A stretch of 52,628 bases of DNA from a virus. The stretch covers positions 1 through 52,628 of IMG/VR virus record IMGVR_UViG_3300028388_005745. One strand, written 5' to 3'. The notes beneath the pieces are model-generated. The model saw nothing but the letters and a program-made list of their open reading frames with translations, was not told where the DNA came from and ran no database searches. A program made the translations under genes and the position numbers. Below, piece after piece: positions 32,317 through 40,546 of this stretch (positions are counted from its first letter, which is position 1; each line of letters starts with the position of its first letter).

Positions 32317-33921
32317 ATGAAAAGTTTTACCAAATATTATTCACAAATTAAAAACCTACGCCGTCTTTCTCAAAAAATCGGTGGGGAGGTGCTCGATGAG
32401 GAATTACTCAAAAAAAAGAAATTAGCCGAAGACAGTTTTTACGAATTCGTTAAATTGATGTGGGGTTACAGCGGTGCGTCGGCCCCGTTTGTAGACAACT
32501 GGCATATGAAAGCTAAGTGTGACCACCTACAGGCGGTGTGGGAAGGGCGCATCCGTTATTTAATCATCAATGAGCCACCCCGTGTGGGGAAATCCCTGGT
32601 GTGTTCAGTATTATGGCCCTCCTGGGTCTGGGTTAAAGACGCGGCGCGGCGTTTTATCACCACCAGTTACAGCGAAGACTTAGCTAGCCGTGATACAAAA
32701 TTCGCGCAACATTTAATCCGCTCACCTTTATATCAAAAGTTTTGGGGTAACGACTTTGCGTTACGAGAGAAACAAGCGTGTTTATTGACCAATGATCAGG
32801 GGGGTATGCGTCAAACGGCGGGTCTTGGCGGAGGTATCACGGGCTATGGTGCTTGGTGCGTCATTGTCGATGATCCCAACAACGTAAAAGGTGTTGAAAC
32901 CAAGAGTACGCGCGACAGTACAAATATGGTGCTCGGTGCCGTTATTCCTACGCGACTTGACAACCAAGAGAAGGGGGCAATCGTCATTACGCAGCAACGT
33001 ACTCACACTGAGGATGGCAGTGGTTATATTCTTTCCAAAGGCATGGGCCACGTGGTTCATTTATATTTACCAATGTTATTTGAAGAAGATCATCGGTGTG
33101 TAACAATTCCGTTAAAGGATGGGGATAAACCCTGGACAGATCCACGTACTTATGAGGGAGAACCTCTATGTAAAACACGATTTCCGGAAAAGAGTATCAA
33201 TGAGATTCGCGAAGGTTTGCCGGGCGAGTATTATTGGGCGGGCCAGTATCAACAGCGTCCTGCCCCTCAAGGCGGTGGGATTATCCGCACCGAATGGTTT
33301 CGCAGTTGGGAACAGGATGATTACCCAAGTTTTTACTTCACATTTCAGTCATGGGACACGGCTTTCACGGCCAGCGAAGCCAGTTCCTATTCCGCGTGCA
33401 CGACCTGGGGGTTATTCATTTATGAAGGCGTTCCCAATGTGATGCTACTTTCTATGTTTAGGGATAAGTTGGTTTATCCTGATTTACGGCATATGGTGAA
33501 GAGATTGTATTACAACTATCACGATATTTATTTCGATGATCCCATTGAAACAGATGGGCCTGCCCCGGACATGCTTATGATTGAAGAGCGCGCGAGTGGT
33601 TATACGCTGATCCAAGATTTAAGAGAGCTTGGCATTGGGGTGACACCTTTCAATCCCAAGCGCAAAGGATTGTTGGATTCGTCGAAAGAAGCCCGTGCGG
33701 CCATTTCTTCGCATTTGATTGAGGCCGGACGTGTATGGTTACCCACGCACCGCGCCCAAGATAACCCGGAAGTCTTTGTTTATCCTGCATATGTGAGAGA
33801 TTTCTTGAGTGCGGCTGAGTTATTCCCACGTTCGGATACACGGGATATTGTCGACACCATGAGCATGAGCTTACTGTGGTTAAGGGAACGCCAAGAGTTG
33901 TGGAATCCATTGGACGAATAA
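32317..33921 (+). CDS. terL: terminase large subunit
   Basis: 534 residues with the full packaging-motor signature. ATPase: Walker A variant PPRVGKS at 87-93 and Walker B VIVDD at 182-186. RNase H-like nuclease: Asp347 (SWDTAF), Glu413/414 (MIEERASG) and Asp503 (DIVDT). Length is normal. It would cut concatemeric DNA and pump it into the procapsid through the portal at 37812. The ribosome site is hidden in a hairpin immediately upstream. Confidence 0.9.
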   Translation: MKSFTKYYSQIKNLRRLSQKIGGEVLDEELLKKKKLAEDSFYEFVKLMWGYSGASAPFVDNWHMKAKCDHLQAVWEGRIRYLIINEPPRVGKSLVCSVLWPSWVWVKDAARRFITTSYSEDLASRDTKFAQHLIRSPLYQKFWGNDFALREKQACLLTNDQGGMRQTAGLGGGITGYGAWCVIVDDPNNVKGVETKSTRDSTNMVLGAVIPTRLDNQEKGAIVITQQRTHTEDGSGYILSKGMGHVVHLYLPMLFEEDHRCVTIPLKDGDKPWTDPRTYEGEPLCKTRFPEKSINEIREGLPGEYYWAGQYQQRPAPQGGGIIRTEWFRSWEQDDYPSFYFTFQSWDTAFTASEASSYSACTTWGLFIYEGVPNVMLLSMFRDKLVYPDLRHMVKRLYYNYHDIYFDDPIETDGPAPDMLMIEERASGYTLIQDLRELGIGVTPFNPKRKGLLDSSKEARAAISSHLIEAGRVWLPTHRAQDNPEVFVYPAYVRDFLSAAELFPRSDTRDIVDTMSMSLLWLRERQELWNPLDE

Positions 33922-33927
33922 AATTTA

Positions 33928-33956
33928 TTGACAATGAGTAAGTTCCTGGTTATCTT
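33928..33956 (+). promoter_or_regulatory. sigma70-type promoter
   Basis: TTGACA (33928-33933), 17-bp spacer, TATCTT (33951-33956), 29 bp before the 33985 gene. A TGACAA/TTGTCA inverted repeat brackets the elements and could be an operator. It would drive the regulator and Fic-like unit. Confidence 0.6.
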
Positions 33957-33984
33957 TGTCACATATTAAGAAATATGATGAAAA

Positions 33985-34401
33985 ATGAAATCAGGTAAAT
34001 TTATAGAAATCCAAGAGGTCAAGCCTCACCACACGTTTCCGAACTATGAAACTTTCGAACAAAAAATCCAGGATGCGGCAAATCACCGGTTTATGAAAGA
34101 CCGCACCGAACGCACTTATTTAGACTATTTACATGAATATTTAGTTGTAGTTAAGGAACTTATTAAAGAAGAAGTTGAGAAAGTTTCACCATTCAAAGAG
34201 CTTGTGGATAGTTTAAAGATTTCTTACTTGAAGGTAAGCCAACTTTACCCGTTAACGCCACGTGAATTTGCTCACTATTACGCAAATCGGGAAGAAGCAC
34301 CTGCACAATTGCTTAAGGTTTTATCGCTTCTCAATGGAGTTATGGAAAACGGGCCTTCTGAGGTTCATGAGTTTATGGAGCAGCCTCATGGGAAAAGATA
34401 A
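33985..34401 (+). CDS. tandem paralogue A, regulator-block protein
   Basis: 138 residues. Residues 70-118 (LVDSLKISYLKVSQLYPLTPREFAHYYANREEAPAQLLKVLSLL) closely match the C-terminal domain of the next gene, so the pair arose by duplication. The motif Y..(L/V)..(L/F)YP(L/I)T..EF..YY.N.E.AP.QL is loosely like a degenerate helix-turn-helix. First gene after a promoter; function unknown. Confidence 0.55.
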   Translation: MKSGKFIEIQEVKPHHTFPNYETFEQKIQDAANHRFMKDRTERTYLDYLHEYLVVVKELIKEEVEKVSPFKELVDSLKISYLKVSQLYPLTPREFAHYYANREEAPAQLLKVLSLLNGVMENGPSEVHEFMEQPHGKR

Positions 34402-34807
34402 AGAAACACTTAGGAAATATGAGGCATTATATGAGCAATTTTCGAATGAGATAGCTGCAAGCGCGCATCGTCCATCCCCTTCTTATCAGGAGATTGCGGA
34501 ACGGCAGTTAGAAGATCTTAAGAAGTTCTTTGAAGATGAGTTCTTGGCTTCACCCGTTCATTATAAAGAGCCGCCTAAAGAGCCCACAGGCCCTCCTACT
34601 GGTTTTGTCGAGTTATTTAATGTACTGCGTATAACTTATACGGATTTGCAGAAATTTTATCCAATAACATCAGCGGAATTTGATGCGTATTATAAAAATG
34701 AAGAGTTAGCCCCTAAACAATTAGTAACACTTTTGAGGTTAATTTTTGATATAGGTACTGATTGTGAATGCCCTGTTTTTATAAGTGATCTATTAGAAGA
34801 TAAATAA
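34388..34807 (+). CDS. tandem paralogue B, regulator-block protein
   Basis: 139 residues from ATG 34388 (MGKDKETLRK), chosen because the longer frame from 34262 overlaps the preceding gene by 140 bp with an implausible N-terminus. The C-terminal domain (LFNVLRITYTDLQKFYPITSAEFDAYYKNEELAPKQLVTLLRLI) is paralogous to the previous gene; the N-terminal halves differ. A GGAG-type site lies upstream. Function unknown. Confidence 0.55.
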   Translation: MGKDKETLRKYEALYEQFSNEIAASAHRPSPSYQEIAERQLEDLKKFFEDEFLASPVHYKEPPKEPTGPPTGFVELFNVLRITYTDLQKFYPITSAEFDAYYKNEELAPKQLVTLLRLIFDIGTDCECPVFISDLLEDK

Positions 34808-34819
34808 GAAAGAATTAAC

Positions 34820-35068
34820 ATGTCAGAATACACTCATAATTATTATAATAATGTGGCTTTGATATTACGAATTCGTGGAATTAAGTCCGCTGATTTGGCG
34901 CGGTGCTTAAACTTATCACATTCATATATTGTTCGTGTGGTAAGCGGTGAGAGAAAAATCACGGATACATTGCGCGAAACCATTAGTGATGCGTTAGGTT
35001 GTGCACCCGATGTCTTAACTGATGAAGAATTCCCGGATAAAATAGCGAAACATTTAGAAGGATTATAA
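34820..35068 (+). CDS. XRE-family transcriptional regulator
   Basis: 82 residues, essentially one Cro/CI helix-turn-helix domain (NVALILRIRGIKSADLARCLNLSHSYIVRVVSGERKITDTLRETISDALGC). AGAAAGA precedes the ATG. It is followed after 1 bp by a second XRE gene; the two may form a repressor pair for the promoter at 33928. Confidence 0.7.
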   Translation: MSEYTHNYYNNVALILRIRGIKSADLARCLNLSHSYIVRVVSGERKITDTLRETISDALGCAPDVLTDEEFPDKIAKHLEGL

Positions 35069-35069
35069 A

Positions 35070-35384
35070 ATGATAGAAAAAATGAATACAAGCAATTTAG
35101 TGCGTTTGAACATAACCATTCGCATGAAGCTTTTAGGTATAAATCAGACCAATTTATCTGAAAGGACAGGTATTTCGTGTGCGTACATATCCCGTTTAAT
35201 TGGTGGATACCGACGATTTAACGAGGAGTTATTAGAAAAAATCGCTACCGCTTTAGAATGCGATGTTCAAGATTTATACGAAGCTAACTTGCGAAAAATG
35301 TGTGAGAAGGATGGAACGCCGGAAGATGTGGCGCTTTATGAGTATCTCGCAAATAATTCAAAGTTCATTTCAAGCTTAAGGTAA
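35070..35384 (+). CDS. XRE-family transcriptional regulator
   Basis: 104 residues; helix-turn-helix at about 10-75 (RLNITIRMKLLGINQTNLSERTGISCAYISRLIGGYRRFNEELLEKIATALEC), followed by an acidic helical tail. An AAGGA site supports ATG 35070. Three bases separate it from the Fic-family gene, implying cotranscription and perhaps a functional link. Confidence 0.7.
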   Translation: MIEKMNTSNLVRLNITIRMKLLGINQTNLSERTGISCAYISRLIGGYRRFNEELLEKIATALECDVQDLYEANLRKMCEKDGTPEDVALYEYLANNSKFISSLR

Positions 35385-35387
35385 AGT

Positions 35388-36338
35388 ATGTTTGTCCAGT
35401 GGAATAAAGAGTTAGCGTGTGCACTTTCTGATGCATCGTACGCCTTAGGAAGATTGATACGTTGTGTAAAGCATTCACCCAATATCCATAGCCTTTATAA
35501 TCTTTTTTTAATTCAAGAGGGAACAAATGCCGCATGGCTGGATGGGAAGAATATATCGTTTGCTGAGACATGTATGTATCTGGGCGATACCTCTATTGAA
35601 ACATTTTCAAAAGATGTAAAGTCTATAGATGATTACTTAAGTGTGACAGATGGCAATCAATATGTATTAGACGATAAAAAGTATTTCCAAGATATACTGT
35701 CCGCATTGAAGATTAATTGTTTTGATAAAACAGAAAAGAACACCCTTGATTTATTGTTTCTGTCTTTTTCAAATCAAAAGCGCGTTCCTGATCAGCCGCT
35801 TGTTATTAAAATGGCTATCAATTACTGGAATGCCTTCAAGCTTATTGGCGAAAAACCATATTGCGATCGCATTGTTTCCTTGTGGCATAACAGATTAGTA
35901 AATACGACCAACAGATCAGATGTGCTCACCATGGGAATGAGCAAATTCTTTACGCTGTCAGGTAATAACCTTATTTATCGCACGTTTAAAGAAGGTCACA
36001 ACAAGGATTTCCAACCGTGGGTTAAGTTCTTCTTAAGCGGTGCGCTGTGGAGTGCTAATTATTATGTAAAAAGCTTAGATAATAGTGATCAAGAAGCGTC
36101 GTATTTATTTAAGAAGTATGGACATAAAGTCCGCGAAGGAATCACATATACCTTACAGTGGCTTCTGAGTAATCCTTATGTGCGTGTTTATAATCTTTGC
36201 GAGACATATAATTTATCTTATAGCACGCCCAATCGTATCTGTAATAAAATGCTAGATGGGGGAGATTTACAATATGCCACCTTGCAGAAAAGAGACCGGG
36301 TGTTTGTAAGTCCAGCGTTGCTAAGGATATGGCAATAA
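35388..36338 (+). CDS. Fic-family-like pseudoenzyme lacking the catalytic motif
   Basis: 316 residues. The N-terminus (ALSDASYALGRLI, LFLIQEGTNAAWLDGKNISFAE) follows the Fic N-terminal domain, with the inhibitory-helix motif (usually SSxIEG) changed to NAAWLDGK at 47-54. Residues 207-221 (DFQPWVKFFLSGALW) match the segment just after the Fic core, and 259-316 (LSNPYVRVYNLCETYNLSYSTPNRIC, DRVFVSPALLRIW) match the C-terminal winged helix. The HPFxxGNGR loop is absent and roughly 80 residues of core are missing, so AMPylation is not expected. A DNA-binding or regulatory role is likely. An AAGGT site supports ATG 35388. Confidence 0.6.
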   Translation: MFVQWNKELACALSDASYALGRLIRCVKHSPNIHSLYNLFLIQEGTNAAWLDGKNISFAETCMYLGDTSIETFSKDVKSIDDYLSVTDGNQYVLDDKKYFQDILSALKINCFDKTEKNTLDLLFLSFSNQKRVPDQPLVIKMAINYWNAFKLIGEKPYCDRIVSLWHNRLVNTTNRSDVLTMGMSKFFTLSGNNLIYRTFKEGHNKDFQPWVKFFLSGALWSANYYVKSLDNSDQEASYLFKKYGHKVREGITYTLQWLLSNPYVRVYNLCETYNLSYSTPNRICNKMLDGGDLQYATLQKRDRVFVSPALLRIWQ

Positions 36339-36407
36339 CTTCGTAAAAATAAGAAAACCGATTCTTACGTAGGGAGAAGGAACATTAAAACTTTACGTAA
36401 AAAAAAG

Positions 36408-36430
36408 GCCCGCTCCTAGCAAAAGCGGGC
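36408..36430 (-). terminator. intrinsic terminator facing leftward
   Basis: GCCCGCT (36408-36414) and AGCGGGC (36424-36430) form a 7-bp GC-rich stem. On the minus strand the stem is followed by at least eight U (A-run at 36399-36406), so it stops leftward transcripts. No leftward gene lies immediately to its right. Confidence 0.75.
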
Positions 36431-36479
36431 ATGCATACAAAACACTCTTGAAGACTATACTAATATAAGGATAAAGACA

Positions 36480-36668
36480 ATGGCTGACGAGTATTTAACC
36501 ACAAAGGAATTAGCTAAACGCACAGGATTAACTTGCCGGTTTTGGCATAACAGGAGATTCACGGGTGATAGTCCACCTTATATTCAAGTTAGTTCTCGTG
36601 CGGTGCGTTATCGATGGTCAGAGGTAGAGAAATGGCTTAAGGACAAAGAAGTTAAGGCAAGCACTTAA
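36480..36668 (+). CDS. AlpA/excisionase-like DNA-binding protein
   Basis: 62 residues: EYLTTKELAKRTGLTCRFWHNRRFTGDSPPYIQVSSRAVRYRWSEVEKWLKDK is the canonical small winged helix-turn-helix of AlpA or excisionase proteins. An AGGATAAAGACA site precedes ATG 36480. It stands alone between a leftward terminator and a two-way terminator. Excisionase function is doubtful without an integrase; transcriptional control is more likely. Confidence 0.7.
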   Translation: MADEYLTTKELAKRTGLTCRFWHNRRFTGDSPPYIQVSSRAVRYRWSEVEKWLKDKEVKAST

Positions 36669-36796
36669 TCAATATGAGTTGGTAAAAAGTCAAAATGACA
36701 TTTCACCTCCCCAAATTGACAAAATCTAATTAAGTGCTGTTAACCATATCAAATGCCAGATCACCAAACTGGAAAAGCTTAAATTGGTGATGTTTC

Positions 36797-36830
36797 AAAA
36801 AGGGATGCGCGCTAGCGAACATCCCTTTTT
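36797..36830. terminator. bidirectional intrinsic terminator
   Basis: AAAAAGGGATG (36797-36807) and CATCCCTTTTT (36820-36830) form an 11-bp stem, extended inward by CGC/GCG, followed by a T-run on + and preceded by an A-run that serves the - strand. It separates the small DNA-binding gene from the next unit. Confidence 0.8.
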
Positions 36831-36860
36831 TATAATTATAAAAAAAGTTAATTATAGGGG

Positions 36861-36894
36861 TTGACGTTGTCAATTAATTGCCATACAGTATAAA
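36861..36894 (+). promoter_or_regulatory. promoter with overlapping palindrome
   Basis: TTGTCA (36867-36872), 16-bp spacer, TATAAA (36889-36894). The -35 overlaps the perfect palindrome TTGAC-GTT-GTCAA (36861-36873), a likely operator. It drives the 36924 gene, about 30 bp downstream. Confidence 0.6.
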
Positions 36895-36923
36895 TATGAC
36901 AAACAAAAGATAGGATAAATCAA

Positions 36924-37397
36924 ATGACAGATTACATACCAAACGACCAAACAATTGAAACGCCTGCAGAACTATTAGAGGAATACTGGTTATTCGAGGG
37001 CGCGGAATCATTACCCGAAGTGAAACATGTCGACTACGCAGCCCTGCGCGCTCAAATATATAAGACATTAAGCGCCCTGCAGGATATCGGTGCAGAATGG
37101 GATGATTCGTTTAGTTGTATGTGTGAGTTCCCTAAGTATTTCGATAATTCATTCTTTAATGAGATAATAAGGCCTTGGGGCAAGAAAACAAAAAATATCC
37201 TTCAACATGCACGGGAAGAACTTATAGAATCTTTTGTGAGTGCTATAAACGCAGATTCGACGCGTGAGGAAAATATTGTTTTACTAAAAAACATTCAGGC
37301 GCAAGTGCACCAATTAAACGGAATGCTTCAACCTATTAGAGAGAAAACACGCGGGCTATACCATGTGGTGGAACGATTCCATGATTTCACGATATAG
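36924..37397 (+). CDS. unknown 157-residue protein with own promoter
   Basis: An acidic helical protein (CMCEFPKYF, Trp-containing N-terminal region, long C-terminal helices), no transmembrane segment, no family recognised. It has its own regulated promoter and an AGGATAAATCAA ribosome site, and is followed by a terminator at 37505. An isolated, tightly controlled single gene in a temperate-phage genome is often an exclusion, toxin or lysogeny-expressed gene; that is only inference here. Confidence 0.55.
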   Translation: MTDYIPNDQTIETPAELLEEYWLFEGAESLPEVKHVDYAALRAQIYKTLSALQDIGAEWDDSFSCMCEFPKYFDNSFFNEIIRPWGKKTKNILQHAREELIESFVSAINADSTREENIVLLKNIQAQVHQLNGMLQPIREKTRGLYHVVERFHDFTI

Positions 37398-37504
37398 CAG
37401 AAGGGGGTGTGGAACACTCCGGGAATTCCGGACAGTTCCCTTTGACTTTCTTACGCTTGAGGTATATACATTTTGTGTTTAGAGCCTTCTAAATGTTTTT
37501 AACT

Positions 37505-37533
37505 GGCCCCTGCACCAACCGCGGGGGTCTTTT
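37505..37533 (+). terminator. intrinsic terminator after 36924 gene
   Basis: GGCCCCTGC (37505-37513), 7-nt loop, GCGGGGGTC (37521-37529), then TTTTCTTT. A 9-bp stem with a U-tract; a good rightward terminator. Confidence 0.8.
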
Positions 37534-37547
37534 CTTTATAAATCCCG

Positions 37548-37575
37548 TTGACTTAATTTCATTATTATATAATAT
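37548..37575 (+). promoter_or_regulatory. sigma70-type promoter of the small-RNA/leader region
   Basis: TTGACT (37548-37553), 16-bp spacer, TAATAT (37570-37575), within an AT-rich TATATAATATAAA stretch. It lies between an upstream terminator and a structured, gene-free transcript. Confidence 0.65.
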
Positions 37576-37581
37576 AAACTT

Positions 37582-37735
37582 ACTTAGAACACACTCCAAG
37601 GTTTGAATCCTATCGAAATGTCATTGTGTGTTCTAGGTTTACTTTTATAAGATCTCTTAATCCTTATAAGTATCCAAAAAAAACTGGGATGGGGCTGCAG
37701 AACATTTCGCAAAAAATAAACGCAGCCCTTTTCTC
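37582..37735 (+). ncRNA. candidate structured RNA / attenuated portal leader
   Basis: The only stretch over 300 bases without a gene (37398-37811). After the promoter there are three stems: a 12-bp stem (37583-37594 with 37626-37637, including AGAACACAC/GTGTGTTCT), a TTATAAG-type stem around 37643-37670, and GGGCTGC (37692-37698) with GCAGCCC (37722-37728) followed by TTTTCTC, an intrinsic terminator. No frame of note is encoded. It may be a free RNA of about 150 nt or a leader that attenuates the portal operon. Confidence 0.55.
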
Positions 37736-37811
37736 GTTAAATTACTAACTCATCCTCGTCATTTCTTTTTATTTATATTACAATTCTTTCCATAAATATT
37801 TTAGGGAACCC

Positions 37812-40544
37812 ATGGAAGAATTTCAAAATAATGCTGATTTTGACGATCAGGAAACACGCGCCCTTCTTGATGAAGCAAGCAACGAGGCACAAATGGAAGC
37901 GGCCAGCAGCGGGATACCTGACATAAACCCCCATGAGCTAGAAGAGGACGAACATAAGAAGTTACGCGAAGACTTTAACGCGAACCTAGTTTATTTAATG
38001 CTTGATGAATTAGGTGAAGGTGAAGTAAAACGCTTTGGCTCTGAAATCCTTGAAGCGGTGGAAAAGGATGAAGAACACCGCAGTCAATGGGAAGAGACCT
38101 TAAAGTCAGGTCTAGAGTTATGTAATCTGTCCGAAGAACGGGTGTCGACTCATTCTATTGAAGAGTTAAGTTCAAGCCCTTTTGAAGGTGCATCCAAAGC
38201 CTATTCTTCTAAATTCCTATTAGCCGCATTAAACTTCGTAGCCTTAGCGCGTACGATTCTTCTGCCCACCGATAAGATGTGTAAGATAAAATCCTTTGGT
38301 AATGAAACCGAAGAAGAAAAAGATATATCTGAGCGCATGGAACTCTACTACGATTATTATATCTATCGCGAGTGTAAAGAGTTTAAAGCTGAGTTAGAAA
38401 AAGCCATGTTATGGGCGGCACTTGCGGGAAATGGATATATTAAAGTTATTCCAGATGCGCGAACGAACCTACCAAGTATAGAGATGATCTCGCCTTTTAA
38501 TATTGTCGTGCCTGAGACCGCCAAGACGTTAGAGACCTCACCGCGTGTAACGCACATTATGTATTTATCGCAAAAAGACCTGTCAATCCGCATGAATCAA
38601 GGGATTTATCGCAAGGTTGATCTCAACACCCCTGATGATTTAGAGGATGGTCCTGGTAATGATCTTACCCAAAGTCACGAAAATGACGAGCTGTCCCCAA
38701 GTTATAAAGTAATAGAAATTCATATAGATATAAGTCTTCCATCTAATCGTGATGAACGCCGTAATAATTCTAAAGAAGTGTGGAAGGATACACCTCGCCC
38801 CTATATTATTACGATCGAAGCAAGTTCTGGTGAGGTGTTAGCGGTGCGTCGTAACTGGGAACAGGACGACGAATTAATGAAGAAGAAAGAGTACTTCGCG
38901 CGCTTTCCCTTCTTGCCTGGGGTGAGTTTCCATAATCTCGGATTAGCTCATGTGGCAGCAGGTCCTACCATTGGCGCTACTAAACTTCAACGTCAATTAA
39001 TTGACTTATCGACATTACAGAATAATCCTGGAGGATTCCGGACCAAAGGGACAATTCGCGGGGGTCATAATGATTTTGACATTGATCCATTAAAATTTAA
39101 TTCCATTGATACCTCACAGCATAATAGTGTCAGGGATGCGTTCCAACGATTCGAGTATCCTTCACCTTCACCCGTTACGTATCAAATGAAGCAGGACTTA
39201 GAAGAAACGGTTATGGAACTCGGTACACTAGTTTCCTTTACCCCTGAGAACCTGCCTGCGAACATGCCTGCCACGAGTATGCTTGCGGCTATTGAGAATG
39301 CCACACAGCCGCAAAATGCGGTGATTCAAAGATTCTACAAAGGAATGAGTGAGATCTTTGAAATTATGTTCCGCATCTTCAGGAATAGCTTACCTGATGA
39401 ACCGTTCTATTTTATGAGGAATGAGAAAGCTTATATCTCAAGGAATGACTTCGCGATTGATATGAATGTGATTCCCACCGCCGATCCGAATGCGAGTTCA
39501 AAACTTCAAAGATTATTAAGATGGCAAGCGGTGTTTGATCTCGCGTCTCAAAACCCGGATTTACATAATTGGAAAGTCATATATGAAAATATGTATAAGG
39601 ATATGGGAATCCAGAACGTTGATCAAATTCTGGTTCAAGAACCTGAGGTTGTGCCGTTAGATCCGGTAACCGAGAATTATAATATGATGCTGGGTCAACC
39701 CGCGAAGGTGGGAGAGGCCCAAGATGATGACGCACATATGGCGGTGCATCAATTAATTCTTATGGACCCAAATGTAGCCGAAGACAAAAAAGCAATTGCG
39801 ATGGCTCATGTTGGAGAACATCAAGCCAGTAAGATGAGGAAACAAATTCTGATGACAGCAGGGATACAACTACCACCGCAAGAGGGAGATCAGCCTCAAC
39901 AATTAGATCCAGAGATGGAGAATCAGATAGCCATGGCTGCCGCACAGGCTTCACAGCAGCTACAAGAGCAACTTCAGCAGCAAATGGCCCAAGCCCAAGG
40001 TCAGAACCCTGAAGATCCCAATGGCGCAATGGCACAAGCACTTATGCAGAAGAATGAGCTTGATGCTCAACATCAACAACAGAAATTGATATTTGATACC
40101 GAAAAACTCCGTGTTGAAACGGAGAAGCTTCGTCGTGCTGATATTAAAGATCAAAGAGAATTTGAAATTAAGATGAAAGAATTTGAATTAGATAAAATTG
40201 ATCTTCTCAAGAGAGAGACGCAAGACGATGAATCTAAAGACTTAGATCTTTATAAGATTGTTCTTGATTATCAATCGAAGATGGGAACCTATCCGCCGTC
40301 GCTAGCTGAGGTTATGAGTAATATTGATCCTGAGGATTACAAGAGGAAAATCGATGAAGGTGAGATCCTTGAAGCCGTACAGAATCAAGAATTTCCCGAA
40401 GAAGAGCAATCAGAATTATCGGAGGAATATCAAGATTTGCCGCCGATTGAAGAAGGTCAAGCGGAAATCCCTTCATCAAATTTAGAAGAAGTTGACAACG
40501 AAGAATTACCTGTTAATTATGAACAAGGTCAAATAGAAAATTAA
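37812..40544 (+). CDS. portal protein
   Basis: 910 residues. Residues 130-560 have features of the large P22/SU10-type portals: SSPFEGASKAYSSKFL, AGNGYIKVIPD, YSPSYKV-like stem segments and FNSIDTSQHNSVRDAFQRFEYPSP, then GMSEIFEIMFRIF. The long Gln/Glu-rich C-terminal part (about 680-910, coiled-coil) fits an extended barrel or tail reaching into the capsid, usual in this class. The dodecamer is the DNA entry port docking TerL. An ATTTTAGGGA leader precedes ATG 37812. Confidence 0.8.
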   Translation: MEEFQNNADFDDQETRALLDEASNEAQMEAASSGIPDINPHELEEDEHKKLREDFNANLVYLMLDELGEGEVKRFGSEILEAVEKDEEHRSQWEETLKSGLELCNLSEERVSTHSIEELSSSPFEGASKAYSSKFLLAALNFVALARTILLPTDKMCKIKSFGNETEEEKDISERMELYYDYYIYRECKEFKAELEKAMLWAALAGNGYIKVIPDARTNLPSIEMISPFNIVVPETAKTLETSPRVTHIMYLSQKDLSIRMNQGIYRKVDLNTPDDLEDGPGNDLTQSHENDELSPSYKVIEIHIDISLPSNRDERRNNSKEVWKDTPRPYIITIEASSGEVLAVRRNWEQDDELMKKKEYFARFPFLPGVSFHNLGLAHVAAGPTIGATKLQRQLIDLSTLQNNPGGFRTKGTIRGGHNDFDIDPLKFNSIDTSQHNSVRDAFQRFEYPSPSPVTYQMKQDLEETVMELGTLVSFTPENLPANMPATSMLAAIENATQPQNAVIQRFYKGMSEIFEIMFRIFRNSLPDEPFYFMRNEKAYISRNDFAIDMNVIPTADPNASSKLQRLLRWQAVFDLASQNPDLHNWKVIYENMYKDMGIQNVDQILVQEPEVVPLDPVTENYNMMLGQPAKVGEAQDDDAHMAVHQLILMDPNVAEDKKAIAMAHVGEHQASKMRKQILMTAGIQLPPQEGDQPQQLDPEMENQIAMAAAQASQQLQEQLQQQMAQAQGQNPEDPNGAMAQALMQKNELDAQHQQQKLIFDTEKLRVETEKLRRADIKDQREFEIKMKEFELDKIDLLKRETQDDESKDLDLYKIVLDYQSKMGTYPPSLAEVMSNIDPEDYKRKIDEGEILEAVQNQEFPEEEQSELSEEYQDLPPIEEGQAEIPSSNLEEVDNEELPVNYEQGQIEN

Positions 40545-40546
40545 AT

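Noticed and set aside
34262-34387. Upstream start for paralogue B
   Set aside because: Overlaps paralogue A by 140 bp with an implausible N-terminus; ATG 34388 is consistent with coupled translation.
35388-36338. Active Fic AMPylase
   Set aside because: The HPFxxGNGR loop is absent in all of the intact frame.
36480-36668. Excisionase as evidence for an integrated prophage
   Set aside because: The small winged helix is common to many regulators, and no integrase is present in the window.
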